A stretch of DNA of 64,000 bases from Bacteroidota bacterium (GCA_016718825.1 JADKCL010000001.1:62001-126000), one strand, 5' to 3'. Shown: positions 53,835 to 63,660, counted from the first letter of the stretch. Program-made: numbers and translations. Notes: generated by a model from the letters alone, not told the origin.

Positions 53835-54728
53835 TCAGCTCACTTTTCCGATCACAACCGACGTCATGGACAGCGATCCACCGACGGGAATGTCATTGAA
53901 AAAGGCGAGGCGGTCGTCTTTGGATTGCGTCCCCAAGACGTAGAGCAAGGGCAGGTAATGTTCGGGTGTGGGGATCGCAAGTTGCGCGGATTTCCCCAAG
54001 GCTTGGTAATTGATCAGGGCCGAATGGTTGCCTTCGACGATGTGTTTCTTGAAGGTTTCGTTGATCTCCGTTGCCCAGTCGTAGGCGAAGGGGACGTTAA
54101 AGTCGCGGTTCCAAGCGACCATGCCCAAATTGTGCACGATGTTACCGCTGCCGATGATCAGCACGCCTTTGTTGCGGAGGGCTGCGAGTTCTTGCGCGAG
54201 TTCGTAGTGGTATTGTGGGGACTGGGTATAGTCCAAGCTGATTTGTACAATGGGGATGTCGGCATTTGGCCACATGTTGCGGGTGACGCTCCAACATCCG
54301 TGGTCGAGGCCCCAATTGCTGTCGGCTGCGACTGGGGTTTTGTGAACCAAAGCCTGCGTTTCGCCGACCAACCATGGGCTGCCTTTCGCCGGGTATTGCA
54401 CGTCAAACAATTCCTGCGGAAATCCGCCGAAGTCATGAATGGTGGGTGGCAGTTCTTGGGCGGTAACCTTGGTGCCCTTGGTTTCCCAGTGTGCCGAGAC
54501 CATCAGAATCGCCTTCGGATGCGGAAGTTTGGCGGCTACAGCGCGCATTTCCCGGGAAAAAACGTTGTCTTCGATGGCGTTCATTGGGCTACCATGGCCG
54601 ACAAACAAGGCCGGCATCGTTTCTGTCGGACCGAGTCCATCGAGCAATTGATGCAGTGCTTTCAGTTTCATAGTTGCCCCGGCGAATGCAGTGATGCCTG
54701 CGATTTTGAGAAATGTTTTCCGATCCAT
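53835..54728 (-). CDS. ygiD: 4,5-DOPA dioxygenase extradiol-like protein (YgiD family)
   Basis: 297 residues of the LigB superfamily. Metal ligands are expected in FVGHGSPMNAI (His about 45) and MVSAHWET, with a later His in LDHGCWSV and GSGNIVHNLG. E. coli YgiD opens DOPA to betalamic-acid-type products; the natural substrate here is unknown. The first 22 residues (MDRKTFLKIAGITAFAGATM) resemble a Tat signal except that the arginine pair is RK, and they are absent from E. coli YgiD. Export is therefore uncertain. Confidence 0.88.
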   Translation of the reverse strand: MDRKTFLKIAGITAFAGATMKLKALHQLLDGLGPTETMPALFVGHGSPMNAIEDNVFSREMRAVAAKLPHPKAILMVSAHWETKGTKVTAQELPPTIHDFGGFPQELFDVQYPAKGSPWLVGETQALVHKTPVAADSNWGLDHGCWSVTRNMWPNADIPIVQISLDYTQSPQYHYELAQELAALRNKGVLIIGSGNIVHNLGMVAWNRDFNVPFAYDWATEINETFKKHIVEGNHSALINYQALGKSAQLAIPTPEHYLPLLYVLGTQSKDDRLAFFNDIPVGGSLSMTSVVIGKVS

Positions 54729-54888
54729 CTTTGGCTGCCGAATAGATTCCCCGGCATCACCTCCGTTGCAATATTACGAAACCTAAATAAATGTTGTTAC
54801 ATGTATTTTTTTGCGAATGGGATTCGGCACTGCAAACGGCAGAAAATAGGGCGAATACGGAAAAAACATTCGAAGGAAAATCAGGAAA

Positions 54889-55782
54889 TCAAAACAATGT
54901 CTGAATCCCGCTTTCGCTGCTCACGAAGGCAGCATACTTCCGCATGGTTTCGTAGAAGTCGTCAAATTTTGGTGTTTGGCGCAGCTTTTTCATCCATTCG
55001 TCCGGAATTGCCTCTGCACCCATGAACACGCCGGCCACCTGACCCGCAATCGAGCAATTTGTATCGGTATCCCCGCCGGCGGCGACGATTTCCTTCATCA
55101 TGTTTTGAATGCCAATGGTCGGCGCCTGCTGCGCGGCAAATAGTGCAAGCGGAACGGAATCCACGACGTAACCACTGCTGCCAAATCGTTTGCCAATGTC
55201 CCGGATGCGCAAGCCCGGGCTTTGGGTGATGGCTTCGAGACGGTCACGCACACGTGAGTCGGGCAAAGCCTTGATCACAGCGGGAATAAAATTCTGCTGG
55301 GTATTTTGAACCAAGCGGATCGCCCAAACGACGGCCAAGGCGCCGACATAAGCGTCAGCATTGTGGTGGGTGATGCGGCAGACGTTTTCGATGAGTTCGC
55401 GGTCGCTTTCCTTTTTGGGATCCAAGGCAAAAGCCAACGGACCGATGCGCATCGCTGCGCCATTGCCGGCCGCCATTTCGCCTTTGGCCCCTACTGTCCA
55501 CCAACTGCCACCGCCGACGAGTTCGACGAGGGCTTTGAGTGTGGAGGCCCCGAGACCTGTAAGCCTGCGGTCGCGGTACCAGCGCCGGAAAGTTTGTGCA
55601 AGATGTTCCGGATCGACGAAGCCCTTTTCCATGATGGACTCGCAAGTCGCCATCGTGAGCTGGGTATCGTCGGTAAAGAACCAATTGGAGTCCCCTGCGG
55701 GGATATCTGACTGTTCGTATTTGCTCCCGTAGGCATCCCCGAGGGCGCCCATGAGCAAGCAAGCTTTGACCTTTTCGTCCAT
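54889..55782 (-). CDS. ADP-ribosylglycohydrolase (DraG-like)
   Basis: 297 residues beginning MDEKVKACLLMGALGDAYGS, the family opening. Magnesium-binding acidic residues appear in FFTDDTQLTMAT and GGDTDTNCSIAGQVAG, as in DraG/ARH enzymes that remove ADP-ribose from proteins or small molecules. GAMRIGPLA-type text (NGAAMRIGPLAFALD) is also present. The 29-codon extension upstream lacks family features. No ADP-ribosyltransferase gene is nearby, so its target is unknown. Confidence 0.9.
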   Translation of the reverse strand: MDEKVKACLLMGALGDAYGSKYEQSDIPAGDSNWFFTDDTQLTMATCESIMEKGFVDPEHLAQTFRRWYRDRRLTGLGASTLKALVELVGGGSWWTVGAKGEMAAGNGAAMRIGPLAFALDPKKESDRELIENVCRITHHNADAYVGALAVVWAIRLVQNTQQNFIPAVIKALPDSRVRDRLEAITQSPGLRIRDIGKRFGSSGYVVDSVPLALFAAQQAPTIGIQNMMKEIVAAGGDTDTNCSIAGQVAGVFMGAEAIPDEWMKKLRQTPKFDDFYETMRKYAAFVSSESGIQTLF

Positions 55783-56087
55783 TTTTCGCGCGTTCAGGCA
55801 CCAACGTTGACCAACGATGCCTGTGAATGCCTCAAAAATAGCCTGTAACACGACTGATTCAACTGCCATTTTTCCGCAAATACACGGCTGCCGACCTAAT
55901 CATTGGGCAATGACGCCTAGCGTCTTCACTGTGCAGGAATTGGGTTCGGGGAAAGGCGGATGCGAAACGGTCCTTGATCGGGTTCCAATGTGGCGACAAA
56001 TATTTGCGCCACCGCCCGAGAATCACGTTTGGATGCGATTAAAATGTCGGTTGCGAAATTGAATGTCGGCGCTCATTTGAGCTGTCC
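55783..56087. other. Gene-free gap
   Basis: No gene or clear promoter. A short palindrome GACGC-CTA-GCGTC lies near 55910-55922. The terminator of the infB operon occupies the right end of the gap. Confidence 0.4.
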
Positions 56088-56129
56088 CCAAAAACAAAAC
56101 TCCAGCAAAGCTTGCGCCTTGCTGGAGTT
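56088..56129 (-). terminator. Intrinsic terminator of the rimP-nusA-infB operon
   Basis: Eleven-base stem AACTCCAGCAA/TTGCTGGAGTT with a ten-base loop, followed on the minus strand by TTTTGTTTTT. It lies 22 bases after the infB stop. Confidence 0.85.
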
Positions 56130-56151
56130 GATTTTAGATCGAACGATCGAC

Positions 56152-59100
56152 TTACATGAGCTTCCTGGCGACCTCGGTCGTCTTGAATTGCTCGATAACG
56201 TCGCGTTCTTGGATGTCATTGTAACCATCGATCTGCATACCGCAGTCAAAGCCACGCTTGACCTCACGCACGTCGTCTTTGAAACGCTTGAGCGAGGCGA
56301 GTCTGCCTTGATGCACCACGATGCCGTCGCGGATGAGGCGCACAGGATCTTTGCGGTTGATTTCGCCGTCCACAACCATACAGCCGGCAATGGTACCCAC
56401 TTTGGTGACCTTGAAGATTTCCCTGATCTCGGCCGTACCGGTGATCTCTTCCTTCTTCTCTGGGCTGAGCAGGCCTTCCAATGCGTCGCGCACTTGGTTG
56501 ATGGCGTCGTAGATGATCGAATAGAGACGGATGTCGATGCCTTCAGTTTCGGCCATCTTCCGTGCATTTGGACTAGGCCGCACTTGGAAACCGATGATGA
56601 TCGCGTCGGATGCCGTTGCCAACAAAACGTCGGCCTCTGTGATCTGACCCACAGCCTTGTGGATCACCTTCACGGCGACTTCGCCTTGTGACAGCTTCAA
56701 CAAAGAGTCGGAGAGTGCCTCCACCGAACCGTCCACGTCGCCTTTGACGATGATGTTGAGTTCGCGGAAGTCGCCCAACGCCTTGCGACGTGCAATTTCC
56801 TCCAAAGTCGGACGCTTGTTTTGGCGCAATTGCTGCTCACGGTAGAGCTCGCTGCGCCTGACAGCGATGTCCTTGGCTTTGCGTTCGTCTTCATAGACCA
56901 CGAAGCGGTCACCTGCTTGAGGTGTTCCGGCCAAACCGACCAACTGCACAGGTGTCGAAGGTCCGACTTTTTTGACGCGGTTGCCGCGCTCATCGAGCAT
57001 GGCACGCACACGTCCAAAGTGTACACCTGCGACCATGGAGTCGGCGATGTTCAGGGTTCCGTCCTGCACCAATACGGTTGCGACCACACCACGACCTTTG
57101 TCAAGGCGGGCTTCGATCACCGTACCACGGGCAGGCTTGTCGGGGTTGGCTTTGAGGTCGAGCATTTCTGCTTCCAACAAGACCTTCTCCAACAACTCGG
57201 GGATGCCCAAGCCAGATTTTGCGCTGATTTCCTGGCACTGAAACTTGCCGCCCCAGTCCTCGACCAAGATATTCATCTCGGAGAGTTGGAGGCGGATCTT
57301 TTCAGAATTTGCGCCTGCCTTGTCGATCTTGTTGATGGCAAAAACCATCGGGACACCCGCAGCCTCTGCGTGGTTGATGGCCTCACGTGTTTGCGGCATG
57401 ACTTGATCGTCTGCTGCAATCACGATGATTGCCAAGTCAGTCACTTTGGCACCACGGGCACGCATGGCGGTAAACGCTTCGTGACCAGGGGTATCCAAGA
57501 AGCAGATGCGGCGACCGTCGTCCATGACGACTTCGTAGGCACCGATGTGCTGGGTGATACCACCGGCTTCACCGGCCACGATATTGGCCTTACGGATGTA
57601 GTCGAGCAACGAGGTTTTACCGTGGTCGACGTGACCCATCACCGTGATGATCGGGGCGCGTGATTGCAGCAAAGCTTCGTCATCATACTCACTTTCGGCT
57701 TCTTCAAATGCCTTGTCGGCGATATCGATGAAGCGTACGGTGAAGTCATATTCCTCGGCAAGCAACTGAATGATATCGGCCTCCAAGCGTTGGTTGATCG
57801 AGACAAAAAGTCCCAACTCCATACACTTGGCGATGATCTCAGTCACCGGCACATCCATCATGTTGGCCAATTCATTGGCCGTGATGAACTCGGTTACCTC
57901 GAGTACGAGCGCTTCTTCGGCTCTGTGTTGTGCCTCGTTTTCACGACGGCGTGCGTCGGAATCACGTTTGCCTTTACGAAGGCGCTGACGGGAGCGGCTT
58001 GCGCCTTGACGCATGTTTTCAAGCGTACGCTTGATGACATCGTTGAGCTCCTTGGCGGATGCGTCTTCTTTCTTTTTCTTGTCTGCGACTGCGCCACCAC
58101 CCGTTTGTGGACGTTTGACACCACCTGCACCTGTTGCAGGCTTGGCGCCAGGTTGGCCTGCTCCGCCTTGACCTTGCGTGCCCGGTGTTCCAGGTGCGCC
58201 GGTTGGCTTTTTACGCCTTTTGCGGCGACGCTTTTTCTTGTCTTGCTCGCTTTCCTCGGTCGAGCCCGCTGCGCCTCCACCACCTGCGGTGGTTGCTGCT
58301 GCAAGCTTGGGCTTGGGTTTGCGACCGGAAAGGGCATCCAAGTCAATTTTGCCTTTGATGTTCAGGCCTGCGAGCTTGGGCGAGTGATCGGCAGCGGTAA
58401 TGTGCTCGATTTCTGCCGATTCGGGCTCTGAAGTGGTTTCGGCAACGACGGGTTCGGATTTTTCCACAACCACGGGTGCTTCTACCTTCGGGGTCTCGAC
58501 GACAGGCACAGTCTCCACCTTCGGTTCTTCCACCTTGGGTGTCTCTACGACTGGGACTACCTCGACCTTTGGTTCTTCGACTTTGGGAGTCTCGACCACG
58601 GGCTTGGTTTCCTGAACTTCCTTGACCTCCACTTTAGGCTCTTCCACCTTTGGGGTCTCAACCACTACCGGTTTGACCTCTACCTTTGGCTCTTCGACCT
58701 TTGCCTGAACGATCGGTTCGACAACAGGCTTCTGTTGTGGTTCCTCTTGCGGCTTGGGCTTTCTACCTGAAAGGGCGTCCAAATCGATTTTGCCTTTCAC
58801 CTTCAGGCCTGGATAGCGTGAATCGCCCTCGTCCTTGGTTACTTCGGCGCCTTTTTCTGCGACTGTCTCGGTTTTGATCCCTGCAGCATCCTTTCGGCCT
58901 TCCAAGTAACCTTTCCGTAACTGCTCTGCAGAAACAAACTCTTCGTCGTCTTGCTCGTGCGACTCTTCCTGCTGCAGGCGTTTTTCCTGCTTTGCCTCCT
59001 TGATCTGCTCCACTTTTTGCTTCAGGATTTTCTCCGAAGCAAACTCCTTCATCAAGGCATTGTACATCTCATCGCTGAGCTTTTCGTTGGGAGTATTGGA

Positions 59101-59205
59101 AATAGAATAGCCTTTGGCCATCAAATGATCCACCAACGTTTGGCTCCCTGTATTTAGCTCCTTGGCTACTTTGAAAAGACGATGTTTCTGTTTCTCTTCT
59201 GACAT
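56152..59205 (-). CDS. infB: Translation initiation factor IF-2
   Basis: 1017 residues. The C-terminal two thirds is the GTPase and tRNA-binding core: GHVDHGKTSLLD (G1), DTPGHEAFTAMRARG (G3), NKIDKAGAN (G4), and the IF2 domain-3 and -4 text (GFQVRPSPNARKMAE). The N-terminal 400 residues are low complexity: two copies of KGKIDLDALSGRKPKP flank a Val/Glu/Pro/Lys repeat region (VETPKVEEPKVE units) and a KKRRRKRRKK stretch. IF-2 delivers initiator tRNA to the 30S subunit. Third gene of the operon, 24 bases after nusA. Confidence 0.97.
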   Translation of the reverse strand: MSEEKQKHRLFKVAKELNTGSQTLVDHLMAKGYSISNTPNEKLSDEMYNALMKEFASEKILKQKVEQIKEAKQEKRLQQEESHEQDDEEFVSAEQLRKGYLEGRKDAAGIKTETVAEKGAEVTKDEGDSRYPGLKVKGKIDLDALSGRKPKPQEEPQQKPVVEPIVQAKVEEPKVEVKPVVVETPKVEEPKVEVKEVQETKPVVETPKVEEPKVEVVPVVETPKVEEPKVETVPVVETPKVEAPVVVEKSEPVVAETTSEPESAEIEHITAADHSPKLAGLNIKGKIDLDALSGRKPKPKLAAATTAGGGGAAGSTEESEQDKKKRRRKRRKKPTGAPGTPGTQGQGGAGQPGAKPATGAGGVKRPQTGGGAVADKKKKEDASAKELNDVIKRTLENMRQGASRSRQRLRKGKRDSDARRRENEAQHRAEEALVLEVTEFITANELANMMDVPVTEIIAKCMELGLFVSINQRLEADIIQLLAEEYDFTVRFIDIADKAFEEAESEYDDEALLQSRAPIITVMGHVDHGKTSLLDYIRKANIVAGEAGGITQHIGAYEVVMDDGRRICFLDTPGHEAFTAMRARGAKVTDLAIIVIAADDQVMPQTREAINHAEAAGVPMVFAINKIDKAGANSEKIRLQLSEMNILVEDWGGKFQCQEISAKSGLGIPELLEKVLLEAEMLDLKANPDKPARGTVIEARLDKGRGVVATVLVQDGTLNIADSMVAGVHFGRVRAMLDERGNRVKKVGPSTPVQLVGLAGTPQAGDRFVVYEDERKAKDIAVRRSELYREQQLRQNKRPTLEEIARRKALGDFRELNIIVKGDVDGSVEALSDSLLKLSQGEVAVKVIHKAVGQITEADVLLATASDAIIIGFQVRPSPNARKMAETEGIDIRLYSIIYDAINQVRDALEGLLSPEKKEEITGTAEIREIFKVTKVGTIAGCMVVDGEINRKDPVRLIRDGIVVHQGRLASLKRFKDDVREVKRGFDCGMQIDGYNDIQERDVIEQFKTTEVARKLM

Positions 59206-59229
59206 AAATGGATTTGGTCTCCCACCCTA

Positions 59230-60486
59230 TTAATCTTCAAACTCGGCTTCCAAGATACCCATCACTTCGAGGATGGTCTCACGGTCGAGGTCGGTCCTAC
59301 GCTCCAAATCATCAACGCTGAGTTCAAGCACGGCTTTGGCGGTATCGCAACCGATCGCCTTCAGCTCGTTGATAACCCACTCGTCGATTTCGTCGCTGAA
59401 TTCATCCAGGTCCACATCTTCCTCATCATGTTCCATTTCGCGGAAGACGTCGATTTCGTAGCCAGTGAGGCGGCTTGCGAGCTTGATATTTTGCCCGCTT
59501 TTGCCAATGGCCAAAGACACTTGGTCTGGCTTCAGGAATACCTGAGCCTTCTTGTTGCCTTCATCAAGCTTGATGGAGCTGATTTTCGCTGGGCTCAGTG
59601 CCCGCTGAATGTACAGCTGCTCGTTGCTTGTGTAATTGATCACGTCAATGTTCTCATTGCGCAACTCACGCACGATGCCATGGATGCGCGAGCCTTTCAT
59701 GCCCACGCAAGCGCCCACAGGGTCGATGCGATCGTCGTAGCTTTCCACGGCCACCTTTGCGCGCTCGCCTGGCTCGCGCACAATCCCCTTGATGGTAATG
59801 AGGCCGTCGTATATCTCGGGTACTTCTTGTTCAAACAGTTTCTCCAAAAACAGGCCTGAAGCCCTGGAGATGATGCAATGCGGATTGCCGTTGCGCAACT
59901 CCACATCAATGATCACGGAGCGGATCGTGTCGCCCTTGCGGAAACGGTCTTTCGGAATCTGCTCATTCTTAGGCAAGATCAACTCGTTGCCTTCGTGAAT
60001 GACCATGATCTCGTTGCGCCAGATCTGGTAAACCTCGCCCACGATGATCTCGCCGACAAGTTCTTTGTATTTTTCAAAAATGACCTGCTTCTCGAGGTCA
60101 CGAACCTTCTGTGTAAGTGTCTGCTTTGCGGTCTGTACCATTTTGCGTCCGAAGTCCTCAAACCGGATTTCGTCGGCCATTGGCTCGCCGATTTCCGAAT
60201 CTTCGTCCAAGGTAAGTGCCTCGGAGAGCGAAATCTGCGTGGCTTCGTCTTCAACCTCCCCGTCTTCCACGATCAAACGCTCGCGAAAAGCTTGGATATC
60301 ACCTTTGTCGACGTTGATGATGACGTCAAAATTATCGTCAGAACCGAACTTTTTGCGGATCATGGTGCGAAACACCTCCTCCAGCACGCTCATCAGCGTG
60401 GCACGGTCGATGTTCTTAAACCGGGCAAATTCTGCAAAGGATTCAACCAGGCTCTCTTTATTCTCGCTTATCTTCCGTTTCGCCAT
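59230..60486 (-). CDS. nusA: Transcription termination/antitermination factor NusA
   Basis: 418 residues: N-terminal RNA-polymerase-binding domain (about 1-130), S1 domain (about 135-200, VGEIIVGEVYQIWRNEIMV), two KH domains (VGACVGMKGSRIHGIVREL; QVSLAIGKSGQNIKLASRLTG) and a short C-terminal helix-hairpin region (about 370-415) with acidic residues. The tandem AR2 repeats of E. coli are missing, as usual in Bacteroidota. Modulates pausing and termination. The start lies three bases after the rimP stop. Confidence 0.97.
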   Translation of the reverse strand: MAKRKISENKESLVESFAEFARFKNIDRATLMSVLEEVFRTMIRKKFGSDDNFDVIINVDKGDIQAFRERLIVEDGEVEDEATQISLSEALTLDEDSEIGEPMADEIRFEDFGRKMVQTAKQTLTQKVRDLEKQVIFEKYKELVGEIIVGEVYQIWRNEIMVIHEGNELILPKNEQIPKDRFRKGDTIRSVIIDVELRNGNPHCIISRASGLFLEKLFEQEVPEIYDGLITIKGIVREPGERAKVAVESYDDRIDPVGACVGMKGSRIHGIVRELRNENIDVINYTSNEQLYIQRALSPAKISSIKLDEGNKKAQVFLKPDQVSLAIGKSGQNIKLASRLTGYEIDVFREMEHDEEDVDLDEFSDEIDEWVINELKAIGCDTAKAVLELSVDDLERRTDLDRETILEVMGILEAEFED

Positions 60487-60489
60487 GTT

Positions 60490-60975
60490 TCAATCGAATG
60501 AAATTTCAATTTTTGCTTCTTGTATGGCGTCAAACGCCAATTTGATATCTGTATTTTCTGAGTTTTCAGATTTTTTGGATCTCTTCTTAGGATCGAATGC
60601 CATCGTGATTCCTTCCTCATCCACGGCAGCCAATGTGCCTGTGAGCGTGCGGCCTTCAGTGGTTTTCACCTTCAACTTGCGCCCGACGTTTTTGGCGTAT
60701 TGCCGACGCACCTTGATGGGACGACCAACACCTGGACTGCTGACTTCAAGATTGAAAGGAAAATCGAATGGATCATGCTCTTCCAACCAAGCGTTCAATT
60801 TGCGGCTCACGCGGGCAACTTGGTCGATGGTGACGCCTTCGTCGGTATCGATCCAAAATGAAAGAACACTGCTCGGCCCCTTTGCCAAGTTTACCTCGAC
60901 AATGAAGACCTCAGGGAAATTTTGGGTAACCAATTCCCGCATTTCCGTTTCTACCGCTTCAAAATCCTGCATCAT
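60490..60975 (-). CDS. rimP: Ribosome maturation factor RimP
   Basis: 161 residues from MMQDFEAVE (or one codon later). RimP features are DTDEGVTIDQVARVSRKLNAWLE-like text in the N-terminal domain, LEVSSPGVGRPIK at the domain junction and an Sm-like C-terminal domain (NVGRKLKVKTTEGRTLTGTL). It assists 30S assembly. It heads the rimP-nusA-infB operon. The 15-codon upstream extension is ruled out because it has no family match; a TATCTTTG promoter box lies about 60 bases before the start. Confidence 0.95.
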   Translation of the reverse strand: MMQDFEAVETEMRELVTQNFPEVFIVEVNLAKGPSSVLSFWIDTDEGVTIDQVARVSRKLNAWLEEHDPFDFPFNLEVSSPGVGRPIKVRRQYAKNVGRKLKVKTTEGRTLTGTLAAVDEEGITMAFDPKKRSKKSENSENTDIKLAFDAIQEAKIEISFD

Positions 60976-61035
60976 CAACAAATAAAAAAGGGAGAACCCG
61001 TCCTCCCCATCCTCGCACATGATTAAAAATCAGTG

Positions 61036-61043
61036 CAAAGATA
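61036..61043 (-). promoter_or_regulatory. -7 box TATCTTTG of the rimP-nusA-infB operon
   Basis: Perfect TAnnTTTG on the minus strand, about 60 bases before the rimP start. It implies a leader of roughly 50 nt. Confidence 0.5.
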
Positions 61044-61167
61044 CGATATAGATTAAAAAACGCAAAATGTGAATTCGCTATTTACTGCTGAAATTTCGAA
61101 AATCGAAAGATCGTGGTCGATCCGGGCTTTTGCGGCAATGCGAATTTGGGTTAATTTGCCGAATTCG

Positions 61168-61476
61168 ATGGCGATGGAAACAGAAGACATAGCGAAAACA
61201 GCACAACTGCTACACAAAAACTGGGATTTGACCACTCCGTCAGACCTTGATTGGGAATCCTTGCGTGAAGCGCTGAGGGTGCAACTTTTGTGGATGCTTG
61301 AATCAGATTTTGAGCGACTCGTACAAACAATGTATCGCTTGGATGTTTACGAGAGCAAATTTCAGGCGGCTTTGCGTCTACCGACTGTCGGGGAACGGGC
61401 TGTAGCCTTGGCCACCATCGTCTTGGAACGCGAACGCCAAAGGTTGGCCACTTGGAAGAAATACAGCGGCGAATAA
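61168..61476 (+). CDS. Conserved-looking small helical protein
   Basis: 102 residues, almost all helical (LREALRVQLLWMLESDFERL, then MYRLDVYESKFQAAL and ALATIVLERERQRLATWKKY), no cysteine or membrane segment. I do not know its family, but the regular helical pattern and the 12-base spacing to the MATE gene suggest a real gene cotranscribed with it. A second ATG two codons in is possible. The 33-codon longer frame overlaps the rimP promoter gap and is not used. Confidence 0.65.
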   Translation: MAMETEDIAKTAQLLHKNWDLTTPSDLDWESLREALRVQLLWMLESDFERLVQTMYRLDVYESKFQAALRLPTVGERAVALATIVLERERQRLATWKKYSGE

Positions 61477-61488
61477 GCCCTGATCAAA

Positions 61489-62907
61489 ATGGAAATAAAT
61501 CAGGCAGCGCGGCGTCCTTGGGAAATGAAGGGCCATATCAAGGAAACCATGCTTCTTGCAGGGCCTGTGATCGTGGGACAGGTGGGGCATATGTTGATCG
61601 CCTCTGCCGATACGATCATGATCGGCGACCTTGGTTCGTTGCATTTGGCGGCAGCATCCATCGCAAATGGCTTGTTTTTTCTCATCGCGGTCATTGGAAT
61701 AGGCATCTGTGTTGTGATTTCGCCACTGACCGCGCAGTTGATCGGTGCTGAAAAAGGGGAAGAGGCGCTCAGCCGGAGGCTACATGCCGGAATCGTGGTA
61801 GGCTTCTGGATTACGTTGCTGTCCATGTTGGCCATTTGGGGTTTGGCAGAGGCAATTCCTTGGATGGGGCAACAACCCGAGTCCGTACCTCTTGCGCAGT
61901 CCTATCTGAAAATATTGTCCTTGTCGCTGCTGCCCATCATGCTGTTTCTGGCAGTAAAACATTTTTTGGATGGTTTTGAAGCCGTCGTACCTGGAATGGC
62001 GATCACTGCTTTTATGGTCGTGTTTCACGTTTTTTTCAACTGGGTGCTGATCCATGGGAAATTGGGTTTTCCAGCCATGGGATTGGATGGTGCGGGTTGG
62101 AGTACGGTCGTGTCCAGGATTCTCGGATTTGGGATCCTTGTTGCGTACATGAAATACTCCAAGCGCTTTTCCAAGTATTTTCAAATCAGGGAATTGTTTC
62201 GTCACCGAATGGATGAGATTCGGCAAATTTTGAAAATCGGCATTCCCAGCGGGATGCAGTATTTTTTTGAGGTGGGGGCTTTTGCAGGGGCCGTTTTGTT
62301 GGCGGGTCGCATCAGCAAGGAAGCGCAGAGCGCACATCAAATCGCCATTCAGGTCGCGTCATTTACTTATATGTTTTACATGGGCATCGCTTCGGCGGTA
62401 TCCATCAGGGTTGGAAATGCCTTTGGACGGCGAGATTTTCTCGCAGTCAGACAAGCTTCCATGGCTGGCATACTTTGTGGGCTGGGCTGTGTTGCCGTTT
62501 TTGTGTCCTTGATGCTGGGTCTTCGGGGTGTTTTGCCCGCACTTTATATTGACGAAGTGATCGTTTGGGGCATCGCCTCCAAGTTGCTCATGATTGCGGC
62601 GGTATTTCAGCTGTTTGACGGGATGCAGGCCATTGTGATGGGTGCACTGCGTGGCATGATGGATGTCAAACTGCCAACGGGAATTACGTTTGTGGCCTAT
62701 TGGGTGATCGGTTTGCCTGTTGCCTTCTATTTTGTGGAGGAGATGGAGCTTGGTGTCGAAGGTGTCTGGTATGGGCTGACCATTGGCCTCGGTTTCTCCG
62801 CACTCTTGTTGGGTTGGCGACTTTTGTCGAGAACACGGACGGCACGGCTTCAAAAACTGGTCGAATTGGCACATGATTTGCAAAGACAGGAAGAGGCTTT
62901 CAAGTAG
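61489..62907 (+). CDS. MATE-family efflux transporter (NorM-like)
   Basis: 472 residues with twelve membrane helices in two homologous halves. The opening LLAGPVIVGQVGHMLIASADTIMIG and the block VFHVFFNWVLIHGKLGFPAMGLDGAGWSTVV are characteristic of the NorM branch. It exports cationic drugs or metabolites in exchange for sodium or protons. Substrate unknown. It follows a small helical protein gene by 12 bases. Confidence 0.92.
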   Translation: MEINQAARRPWEMKGHIKETMLLAGPVIVGQVGHMLIASADTIMIGDLGSLHLAAASIANGLFFLIAVIGIGICVVISPLTAQLIGAEKGEEALSRRLHAGIVVGFWITLLSMLAIWGLAEAIPWMGQQPESVPLAQSYLKILSLSLLPIMLFLAVKHFLDGFEAVVPGMAITAFMVVFHVFFNWVLIHGKLGFPAMGLDGAGWSTVVSRILGFGILVAYMKYSKRFSKYFQIRELFRHRMDEIRQILKIGIPSGMQYFFEVGAFAGAVLLAGRISKEAQSAHQIAIQVASFTYMFYMGIASAVSIRVGNAFGRRDFLAVRQASMAGILCGLGCVAVFVSLMLGLRGVLPALYIDEVIVWGIASKLLMIAAVFQLFDGMQAIVMGALRGMMDVKLPTGITFVAYWVIGLPVAFYFVEEMELGVEGVWYGLTIGLGFSALLLGWRLLSRTRTARLQKLVELAHDLQRQEEAFK

Positions 62908-62980
62908 CTTTCTCGAGGCATAGTTTGCAAAACAGTGAGCTTTGCCGATATTTAGGATTCAATTAGAAATACGAATTCGT

Positions 62981-63532
62981 ATGTACCGTACACTTTTAAT
63001 GATGGCATTTGTGGTTTTGAGCGGTTTCGCCATGGCCCAAACCCCGGTCGCAGGAACTCCGGCGGCTGCCAAAATCGAATGGCTCACTTGGGACCAAGCT
63101 GTTGCCAAAATGGAAAAGGAGCCCCGCAAGATCATGGTCGACGTTTATACCGATTGGTGCGGATGGTGCAAACGCATGGACGCAACCACCATGGAGGACC
63201 CCAAAATCGTCAAACTCATCGGCGAAAAATACTATGCAGTGAAAATGGACGGCGAAGGCAAAAAAGACATCACGTTCCGTGGTCGCACCTATAAATGGGT
63301 CGCCCAAGGGCGCAATGGCTACCACGAGTTGCCCGCCGAACTGCTCAGTGGCAAGATGAGCTACCCGACATTGGTCTTTTTGGACGAGGATTATGGCATT
63401 ATCCAGCCGCTGCCGGGTTATCAGGATGTGCCGACTTTGGAGCCCATTCTCGCTTATTTCGGTGGCGGGCACTATAAAAACACCCCCTGGGAAGCGTTTC
63501 AGGCCAGTTTTAAAAGCGGCGGAACCAACTAA
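62981..63532 (+). CDS. Secreted thioredoxin-like protein
   Basis: 183 residues with a signal peptide (MYRTLLMMAFVVLSGFAMAQ). A thioredoxin-fold core follows with the redox motif CGWC (Cys 60 and Cys 63) in VYTDWCGWCKRMD, and the cis-Pro loop in MSYPTLVFLDEDYG. Such DUF255/thioredoxin_7 proteins act as periplasmic disulfide reductases. A segment of about 30 residues (GKKDITFRGRTYKWVAQGRN) is inserted between the two motifs, compared with ordinary thioredoxin. The partner is unknown. Confidence 0.9.
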   Translation: MYRTLLMMAFVVLSGFAMAQTPVAGTPAAAKIEWLTWDQAVAKMEKEPRKIMVDVYTDWCGWCKRMDATTMEDPKIVKLIGEKYYAVKMDGEGKKDITFRGRTYKWVAQGRNGYHELPAELLSGKMSYPTLVFLDEDYGIIQPLPGYQDVPTLEPILAYFGGGHYKNTPWEAFQASFKSGGTN

Positions 63533-63551
63533 TCAATTTTCCGAAGTGGAA

Positions 63552-63591
63552 AAACGGGCATTCGGATCGCAAAGTATCCGAGTGCCCGTTT
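63552..63591 (+). terminator. Long hairpin after the thioredoxin-like gene
   Basis: Sixteen-base stem AAACGGGCATTCGGAT/ATCCGAGTGCCCGTTT (one mismatch) with an eight-base loop, 20 bases after the stop codon. The tail GATTTG is short of T residues, so efficiency is uncertain. Confidence 0.65.
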
Positions 63592-63660
63592 GATTTGTTG
63601 CATGGCAGATTGATGGAGAATTCCAGAATGATGCTTAATATTCGGTCTCAATTCGAAGCA

